From contig NZ_CP073100.1 of the NCBI RefSeq assembly GCF_018137965.1, positions 5,219,754 through 5,283,753 of the forward strand: DNA of 64,000 bases, in the 5' to 3' direction. Positions within the stretch are counted from its first letter, which is position 1, and the number at the start of each line of letters is the position of its first letter. Shown here piece by piece: positions 43,877 to 52,400 of this stretch. The position numbers were made by a program, and so were the translations under genes. The notes below the pieces were generated by a model that saw nothing but the letters and a program-made list of their open reading frames with translations, was not told the origin of the DNA and ran no database searches. This DNA is from Luteolibacter ambystomatis. Its GTDB lineage: Bacteria; Verrucomicrobiota; Verrucomicrobiia; Verrucomicrobiales; Akkermansiaceae.

Positions 43877-44773
43877 ATGTCAGCAAGGCATCTCATTCTC
43901 CCGGCAGCGGTTCTCATATCCTCGGTCCGTTCCCTGTCCGCCGAAGAGGTGGGCGTTCCGATGGAGCCGACCGCGGCGATCACCAGCCCCATCGCGGATG
44001 GGACTCCGCCACCGCCTGCTCCGAGGCCGGAAACGCCGGATTTCGTGGTGAAGGACTCCGTCAGCCGGCAGGTGGATGTGGTGGAAGCATCTCCGCTGCC
44101 CGGGTTGCCGCCGGTGGCGGGAAGGATTTCGGTGACCACCCGGAAGGTCGAGAATCCCGGACTGCCGGATCTGCCGCCACCGTTGCCACCGGTTGATATG
44201 AACGATCCGGCGGTTCAGGCCCGGCTTGCGGAAATCCGCGAACGCTTCCAAGGACAGGACCAACCCGTGATCGCGATAGTTGCGGCAACCTGGTATGTGC
44301 AGGAGAAAGTCAGCCGGATCAACTGGTGGGTGGATGGGGAGCAGATGTCTTGTGTGAGTCGCCTCAACATGCTGCATTTCGGAGGATTCGGGGAGTTCAA
44401 GGTCGGGGAGCGCCGGTATGCCTTGGTGATGGGGCTGGGGTCTGAAGACACCGGCAGGCTGGAGCAACTTGCGCGCGCGAAGGGCGTGGAGTTCGTTCCT
44501 CCCGATTTGCCGGTGATTCCCGATGGCCAGGATTTCGCCGTCACCAAGGGCGATGCCGCCGATGCACAAAAAGTGCAGTTGATCCGCGATCTCCACGCGC
44601 TCTCGGCAGTGGAAGGCATCCGCATGGAAGAGGCGTACCTCGCCCGCGAGCAGGCGAACAAGGAGAAGGAAGCCTACCTGCGGGCACATCCACCCAAACC
44701 GAAGGACGTAATGATCCACTATTGGCGCGGTCAACGGCCGGAAACCAAAGCTGTCGAAGGAGGTGGGCAATGA
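43877..44773 (+). CDS. Secreted proline-rich protein at the head of the RHS operon
   Basis: A 298-residue exported protein of unknown function. The ATG at 43877 starts a signal peptide (MSARHLILPAAVLISSVRSLSA). A proline-rich stretch covers about 30-115 (PPPPAPRPETPDF, PDLPPPLPPVDMNDP), followed by a globular domain of about 150 residues (VIAIVAATWYVQEKVSRINWWV, LHFGGFGEFKVGERRYALVMG). It overlaps the LamG/TSP3 gene by four bases (ATGA). It may help display or export the downstream surface proteins; this is inference. Confidence 0.75.
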   Translation: MSARHLILPAAVLISSVRSLSAEEVGVPMEPTAAITSPIADGTPPPPAPRPETPDFVVKDSVSRQVDVVEASPLPGLPPVAGRISVTTRKVENPGLPDLPPPLPPVDMNDPAVQARLAEIRERFQGQDQPVIAIVAATWYVQEKVSRINWWVDGEQMSCVSRLNMLHFGGFGEFKVGERRYALVMGLGSEDTGRLEQLARAKGVEFVPPDLPVIPDGQDFAVTKGDAADAQKVQLIRDLHALSAVEGIRMEEAYLAREQANKEKEAYLRAHPPKPKDVMIHYWRGQRPETKAVEGGGQ

Positions 44774-46431
44774 AACCGCGTTGGATGATCACCGTGTTGC
44801 TTCCTCTTGCTCCGTTGCGTGCGGCGGAGCCCCCAAAGACCACTTTCATCCCGCTTGGAGAAAGCAGCTACCGCTTCGATTGGGAGGGCGAGGAAGGCAG
44901 GACCTATTTCGCCCAATACTCCACCAATCTCGTCGATTGGTTTTACTTCCCGGAAGTGGATCAGGGAGTGGTCCACGATCCCCTGGACATGACCCCGCTG
45001 GACGGCGGCAACCTGCCGTTGCCGAAATACTTCGTGCGGCTCAAGGTCCGGGAGCACCCGACCCTCGACCCGCGCAACGCCGACTTCGACAACGACGGCA
45101 TCAGCAACTGGGACGAGTTGACCGTCTATGGAACCGACCCGCTTAAATTCAGCACCGCTGAAGATGGCAATCCAGATGGATACGAGGACACCGATGGCGA
45201 TGGGATCTCGGATCAGTGGGAGCGCACGCTCATCGGGCAAAGCGCCGATCCGGGCTCATTGACCTTGGAAGACATTGATCCGGGAGACGATTTTGATGGG
45301 GACGGGGTATCCAACCTCGTGGAATACCAGCGTGGCTTGAACGGCTGGCAGAAGGACACCGATGGCGATGGCTACGGCGACCGGCTTTCGTTGGACCAGA
45401 AGGTGTGGCTGAAGTTTGACGAGACCTCCGGAACGCAAGCGAAGGACAGCAGCGGAGAAAACAAGAACGGCACCCTTGCGGCCACAGCGGCATGGCAGAC
45501 GACCGGAGGGATTGCCGGAGGCGCGGTTCAACTGCATGGCGGTAGCGATGCGGTGCAGCTTTCGGCGTCCGTTCTGAATGGGGCGGGCGACCTGACCGTC
45601 AGTCTCTGGTTCAAGACGAGTGCTTTTCCTGCCAGCCAGGCGTTGCTGAGTGCCGCCCGGACCTCGCAGGCTTCGGAGCTGGCAGTCACCCTTGAGAATG
45701 GTTCCACCCTCCGGTTTTACACCGGTGGCGGGAGTTCCGTGAACTGGCCGGTGGGCCGGAGTCTGGCCAACGGCCTGTGGCATCACGTCGTTCTCACCCG
45801 CAACGTCGTCACGGGAAAGGCGGCGCTGTTCCTCGACGGGGCCTCGTTCGGCAGTCCTCAGACGGTTTCGCTGGGCACTCTTTCGGTGGAGAGCCTCGTG
45901 CTCGGGCAGCGGCATCAGACCGTCTCCTCCTACGTGTCGGCGCAGGCCTTCACGGGTTCGCTCGACGAAGTGCGGGTGTATTCAACGGTTCTTCCCTCGT
46001 CCTCCCTCGCGGAGCTTTCCGGCCCCGGCGACCTGGATCGCGACGGGCTGCCCGACAACTACGAGCTGTCGTTGTTTGGCAACCTCGCCACGCTGGCGGG
46101 CGGTGGCGACGATCTCGATGGCGACGGCACCGACAACCGCCACGAATTCGAGAATGGCTCCGATCCGAACGACTGGTACAACGGCCAGCCTCCGGTCATC
46201 ACCCTGGCGTCCGGTGGTGGCCAGACGATCTACAAGGGAGAAAGGACGCGCAACCCGCTGGTCTTCCTCGTGACCCGGAGCGGCACGCCGCTCGCGAACG
46301 CGCCCGTCGATCTCAGCCACCTCGAATTGATCGGGGGGATCGAGTCTCCCGATGGGAGCGTGTCCGCCACCTCCCTCACGCTCAGGACCGATGCCCTCGG
46401 CAAGGTCTCCGTCTATTTCAAAGCCGACTGA
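44770..46431 (+). CDS. Secreted LamG/TSP3-repeat protein
   Basis: A 553-residue extracellular protein. A signal peptide (MKPRWMITVLLPLAPLRAAEPP) is followed by a small beta-domain. Calcium-binding TSP3-type repeats come next (DFDNDGISNWDE, DTDGDGISDQWE, DDFDGDGVSNLVE, about 95-205), then a LamG/concanavalin-like domain (about 210-420), more aspartate-rich repeats (GDLDRDGLPDNYE, DDLDGDGTDNRHE) and a C-terminal Ig-like segment. It lacks RHS repeats. It lies 11 bp before the giant RHS gene with the same TSP3 style and is probably its partner or a truncated relative. Confidence 0.85.
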   Translation: MKPRWMITVLLPLAPLRAAEPPKTTFIPLGESSYRFDWEGEEGRTYFAQYSTNLVDWFYFPEVDQGVVHDPLDMTPLDGGNLPLPKYFVRLKVREHPTLDPRNADFDNDGISNWDELTVYGTDPLKFSTAEDGNPDGYEDTDGDGISDQWERTLIGQSADPGSLTLEDIDPGDDFDGDGVSNLVEYQRGLNGWQKDTDGDGYGDRLSLDQKVWLKFDETSGTQAKDSSGENKNGTLAATAAWQTTGGIAGGAVQLHGGSDAVQLSASVLNGAGDLTVSLWFKTSAFPASQALLSAARTSQASELAVTLENGSTLRFYTGGGSSVNWPVGRSLANGLWHHVVLTRNVVTGKAALFLDGASFGSPQTVSLGTLSVESLVLGQRHQTVSSYVSAQAFTGSLDEVRVYSTVLPSSSLAELSGPGDLDRDGLPDNYELSLFGNLATLAGGGDDLDGDGTDNRHEFENGSDPNDWYNGQPPVITLASGGGQTIYKGERTRNPLVFLVTRSGTPLANAPVDLSHLELIGGIESPDGSVSATSLTLRTDALGKVSVYFKAD

Positions 46432-46442
46432 TTTCCCCCCCG

Positions 46443-49400
46443 ATGTCGAACCATCACCTTCTCCTTTTTCTCGCTCTCGTCCAGCCGCTGTTCGCGGAAA
46501 CCGCGACCATCGAGGGCCGTGCGGGCGGCGCGACCACCAGCGGGACGATCACCGTGACCGTCGATTCCGACCGCGACGGCCTGTCGGACGCCGACGAGGC
46601 GACGCGCGGCACCGATCCCCACAAGGCCGACACCGATGGCGACGGCATCTCCGATGGTGCGGAGGTCACCGCCGGGACCGATCCGCTCGTCAACCAGTTC
46701 ACGGCCGATCCCGACTGGGGCGGCATTCCGGCAGCGACCAAAGCCAAGATCACAGGGGGATTCTGGGATTTCGAATCCTATAGCAATGGGTTTGCCAGCC
46801 GGGTCGCTCCCACCGTTTCGAAGCTGGTTCCCAAGGTGGGGCCGTCGTGGATCCAGAACACCACGGGCATTTGGAATGAAACGGGCGGATTCTCCGGCAA
46901 GTCGATCAACCTGGGGCCGAACAAACAGGTCCAACTGGTCCAGTTGGGAGCGGCGGCGCTTCCGATCAAAAACCACGTGTGGACCGTGGGCTTCGCTCTC
47001 AAGCTCAACAGCAGCCTGACCACCGGGGGAGACGTGCTGCCGGTGTTCAGCGCCTATGCGAACGGGGTGACGAATCTCTCGGACCAGTTCAGGATCGAAC
47101 TGCTCGCCGTTTCCGTTGGAAGTCCCGCCCAGACCCAGAACCTGCTCCGGATTCGCGACGATGGCGGCAACCTGTCGGGGCAATGGGTCATTCCGCCGAC
47201 GGTCAATCTCCAAACCTGGAATGAATTTGCGGTCCGGGCGTCGGCGCAAAACCCATCGGCGACCACCCGCACCTGCTTTGTCAACGGCAGTGGGCTGGCA
47301 TTTGTCACCACCGGGGTCACCTACACCCAACTGCCCGGGCCGACGAGCAATGTGGACACCTTCGACGGGCGGATCGGAGGGGTTCGGATCAACAATGTGG
47401 TCACCGCTTCCTCTTACAATTTCTCGGTGGACCGCTTCTTCATCACCAACGGGGCGACATTCACCACTTCGAATCCCGATCCAAGCGTGGTTCCGGATTT
47501 CGTTGCCGTGACCAACCGCGACACCGATGGCGACGGCATGTCCGACCGCGACGAAGCGGCGAATGGCACCGATCCCCTCCACTACGATCCCGACGTGGAC
47601 AAGGACGGGCTGACCAACGCCGAGGAGGCGGCGGGCCAGGCGGTGTTCAACGGCGTGACCAGGACCTTCGGCGCCACCAACCGCAACAATCCCGACACCG
47701 ACGGCGATTTGTTCGACGATCTGTGGGAGGCGAAGTACTACCATTCCAGTAACGTCGATCCGAACAATGCGGCGAAGCCCGTCCACGACAACCCCGCGAC
47801 CACGGGCGTCATCGAAGGCGACTACGACGGCGACGGCCTGTCCAACGACCTCGAATGCCTCTACGGCACCGATCCGAACAACGCGGATACCGACGGCGAC
47901 GGCATCAGCGACAAGGACGAGGCTTCCGCCGGATCGGACCCCTCCGACAGCACCGACAAGCCCCTCAACCCGGCGGACTACTACGGAGACACCTCGCTGG
48001 GGGACTACTCGCCGATCGGCGACCTCAACACGATGGTCAAGAGCGACGGCGGTGATGGTGTCGTCAAAATCGCGGTCGGACTGGACCCCGCGCCGGCAGC
48101 AAACGGCGATCAGACCCTGGGCGCGAAAGGGGCCTATTGGAATACTGAGATCTGGCAGCTCAAGGTGGGGAAGATCAAAGCACTGGCACCGTCCCGAACC
48201 ACCATGTCGCCGGTGAAGAAGATTTCGCCCAAGGCCGAAATCCAGGAGATCCTTGTGACAAGTGCCGCGACCGTCGGCAGCGCGGCCACTCCGGTCAAGG
48301 ACCACGACTACCACTACACCGCACGGGTGGACGTTGGAAACGCTCCGTTCATTCTCTGCGATTTGAACCAGATCCTGGGTGTACACAATGACTCGGGACC
48401 CAACGGCACTCACATCGAGCGTCACGACGGGCCGATCAATCCCGTGTTTTCGGGGGCCGCGGCACCGAGCGCCTGGCTGGTGCCCCTCGACAACTACTCG
48501 TTCGCCACCAGCTACGGCGGCGGCGATGCGGTGGGACCGAAGTACCGCAAGGTCGCTCTCAACGGCCGTCCGATCCCCGACGAAAAGCCCCAGCAGGAGG
48601 CGGAGAGCGACCAGCCGGAGGAGGAAACCTACGTCGATGCCTTCAACCTCGGCCTGCACCACGACACCAGCTACCACTACACGCCGCTCGGAGCTTCCGA
48701 CCTCGCGCTCCAGGTGACGGCCAGCACCGAGGAAACCGGCTTTTCCAGCCGCTCCGGCCTCCGGCCGAACGAGCGCCTCGACCTGCCCTTCGGGGTTGGC
48801 TGGTCGTCGAACCTCTGCTCCTATGTCGAGGTGGTGGAAACCCTCGGCGACGACACCCACGAGCCGGTGACGGTGAACGTGGTCGACGAGTCCGGGCGGT
48901 CCCAGCGGTTCGGGACCATGGATTTCGGCAGCTTCTTCCCGTGGCCGTCCGCCCGCGTCGACAAGAAGACCTATCTCAACACGCTCACCCGCGCCGGAAA
49001 CAACTTCACGCTCCAAAAGAAATTCGGCAGCACGCTGACGTTCACGCCCAGCAAGGCCTGGTTCATGTATTCGACCGACCGGCTGGAGGGCTCGACCAAG
49101 ATCCGCCGCCACACCTACTGGCGGCTTTCGGAAGCGCGGGACCGCTTCGGCGTCCGCCTTCGCTACGACTACGACAACGGGCCCGGCGTGCCCAACGAGG
49201 TCGCGCTCATTCCGCGGCAGATCAGCTCGCCGGACCGCGAGGGCCAGTTCCTCGTCATCGGCCGCAGCCCCGATTCCCGCCGCGTCACCTCGATCACCGA
49301 CAGCCGCGGCAACACCACCAGCTTCGAATACGCGACCAACAATAGCGAGTATTCCCACGATGGCATGACCGCCGGGGCGTCGAAGCTGACGGAGGTCCAT

Positions 49401-52400
49401 TTCGCCGACGGCACGGTCGTCTACTACACCTGGCAAAGTGTCTACGAGCAGGAGGTCGACAACACCGATCCCGTGAACCCGCGGGTCACCCGTCACTTCC
49501 ACACCAACCTCAGGTCGCTCACCGACAGGATCACCCCGCTCGCCGGCAGCCCGAACACCCACGTTTTCAACTACGGCTTCGACCAGTCGAAGCAGTACTG
49601 GGATTCCAGCGTCAACGGCACGCGCGCGGCGGTCGATCTCGGGCAGTTGCCCGCGGACGTGCGCGCCTACGTGGAGACGGAGATCTCCAAGCGCAACGAC
49701 TCCGGCCACGGCCAGTGGAAGACGATGTACGGCCAGCCGCGCCGCGTCACCTCTGTCGTGCGGCCCGCGGGCATGGGCACGACCACCTTCGCGATCCAGG
49801 GGCAGACCCTCTTCGGACCCACGGTGAGCTTCCCCGAGATGCCGGTCACTACCGTGACCGATGCCATCGGCAGCAAGACCGTCTATGAGTTCTCCAACCT
49901 GCTCGCGGAGGTGGTGAACGTGGACTCCTCGGAAAAATCCGTGAGCGCCCAGTGGATGATCTACTACCTCACCTCGAAGATCCATCACGGCGGCGCGGTG
50001 GGAACGGGCGGCTACCTCGGCACGGAGACCTACGAGTATGAGCCCGCCGCGGGTCTGGCCCTGAAGAAGGCGACGGACTTCTCCGGCAATGTCACCACCT
50101 GGGAGTTCGGCAACGACTACAGCGGATTGCCCGCGGGTCTCGCCGCCACCTCGGCCACGATGACGAAGTGGGCCGATCCCACCGCAAAGGTTGATGCCCT
50201 CGGCCGCCTCGAAACCTATACCTACAGCAGTTCCCACCGGATCATGGACAACACCGATGATCCGTATCACACGACGAGCGCGTTTAGCGTCGACGGCCTC
50301 GGCCGCAGGCGCACGAAGACGGTCCAGCAGAACGGCAGCCAGCCGCTCCAGCAGGAGCGCTACGACTATGGCAACGCCCGCTTCCAGGGATTCCAGACCA
50401 GCTCGTCAAGACTGGCATTCTCCAATGTGACCGGACAGGCTTGGGAGACTGCCCTGGAAACCGCCACCCTTCCCGATGCCAACGGCCGCGTGTGGAAGGA
50501 AATCACCGATCCTCGCGGTCTCTCGCTCGTGACCGAGCACGGCTACGACTTCAACAACAACAAGACCTGGACGCTCGATCCGCGCGGCAAGCGCACCCGC
50601 TTCGCCTACGACAAGCTCAACCGCCTCACGGAAGTCACCTACCCGGAGGCGGGCACCAGCACCGGCACCGCCGCCGCGATCAAGAAGATCTGGTACAACG
50701 AGAACGGCAGCAAGGCCGCGGAAATCGACGAGGAAGGCCGCTACCTTATCCACCACTACGATGCGCTGAACCGCCGCATCGCGACGATCCGGGACATGGA
50801 CGGCCTGGGCCTGCCCACGCTGGATTTCCGGGGAGTGGTCAACGAGGATACCAAGGGCAGCGCCACCGGCGACGATCTCGTCTCGCGGGTCGCATACGAT
50901 GCCGTGGGCAACGCGATCCGCAAGACCGATCCGCGCGGCATCGTGACCCGCACGTTCTACGATGCGATCCAGCGGCCCGTGCACGTCTTCGGCGGCTTCA
51001 CCATCGCGGAGGCGGATGCGGCGGAATCTTCCGGGGACGCGTTGGGAGCCTACACCTCGCAGGCCGCCGCCTCGACCAGCCGGACCCACACCGAGTTCCG
51101 CTACACCGACACCGGCCTGGCGCTGCCGGAAGGCGGCACGGTGAAGGGCAATCCCGGCGGCAGCGCCTTCAATTCCTCCGGGTTCAAGCCCACCGTGGCG
51201 ATCCAGCACGCCGCCGTGCTCACCGCCACCGGCACCGCGGACGTGGTGACCTACGCGAGCTACGATGCGCTCTACCGCCCGCTGCGCACGGAGACCGTCT
51301 ATGAAACCGGTTCCGTGGCCGTGGCGGTCACCGCCTATGGGGCGCTCTCCGGGGCCAAGGAAGCGCTCGACACCACCTCCACCGATGACCGGGGCAAGGT
51401 GACCCGGTCCGTGATGGACGGACTCCAGCGCGCCACCAGCGTGACCGATGCGTTCGGAACCGCCCTCGCCGCGACGAAACAGACCGTGTATTCCAGCACC
51501 GGCCTGGTGTGGAAAACCATCGACCCGCTCAACCGCGAATCGGAAACCGATTACGACGGAGCGGGCCGTGCCGTTACCGTTTGGCAGCCCGATCCCGTCA
51601 CCGGAGTGGTGAACCGGGCGAACCCCACCGATCCGCTCGCAGGCTCGCCGCGCACGCAGACGGCGTATGACAAGAACGGCAATGTCACCGTCACGCTCGA
51701 TCCTCTCGGCTACCGCCACGAGTTCGAGTACGACGCCCGCAACCGCAAAACGCTGGAGCGCCTGCCCTCGGTCACGGCGACGGAAATCACCGCCGGCCAG
51801 CCGGTATCGACCTCCTTTGTCACTCCGGTGCTCCGTACGGCATATGACGGCGTCGGCAACGTCACCTCCGCCACGGACGCGCGCAACCACATCACGCGCA
51901 CGTTCCGTGACCGGGCCAACCGCGTCACCGCCGTGCTCGTCAATCCGGTCAGCGGCAATCCCTCCACCAATCCCGCCAGCCCCGGGACCCATGACATCGC
52001 CACCCGCACCAGCTACGATGCCGCGGGCAACGCGCTGGATGTGACCGATGGCAACGGCAACCACACGCGCAACACCTACGACACGCTCAACCGTCTCGTC
52101 ACCACCGCCACCAATCCCGATACCGGCGCTCCCTCCGCCGATCCCGCAAGTCCGGCTACCGGAGACATCACCGTCCGCAACGCCTACGACGATGCCGGGC
52201 ATCTGGTGAAGGTCACGGACGGCGAAGGGCATGCCACCGGCTTCCGCTACGATGGCCTGGGCCGGAAGACCCGCACCCTGTGGGACGAGGGCACCGGAGT
52301 CGAGAGGGCGGAGCAGGCCACGTTCGATGGCGTGGTCCAGCTCACTCGCACCGATCCGAAGAACCAGACCGTCACTTTCCAATACGATGCCCTGCATCGA

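Noticed and set aside
45777..46442. N-terminal extension of the RHS gene upstream of 46443
   Set aside because: This part overlaps the LamG/TSP3 gene in another frame and reads as arginine-rich nonsense; a proper signal peptide begins at 46443.
45064..47960. Short repeated GATGGCGACGG-type DNA that could suggest a repeat array
   Set aside because: These are codons of calcium-binding DxDxDG protein repeats, not a CRISPR or tandem DNA element; there are no constant repeats with unique spacers.
46413..50270. A 1285-codon open frame on the minus strand opposite the RHS gene
   Set aside because: It is antisense to well-supported TSP3, LamG and YD repeat coding sequence, and its protein is low-complexity G/R/V-rich, typical of a high-GC shadow frame.
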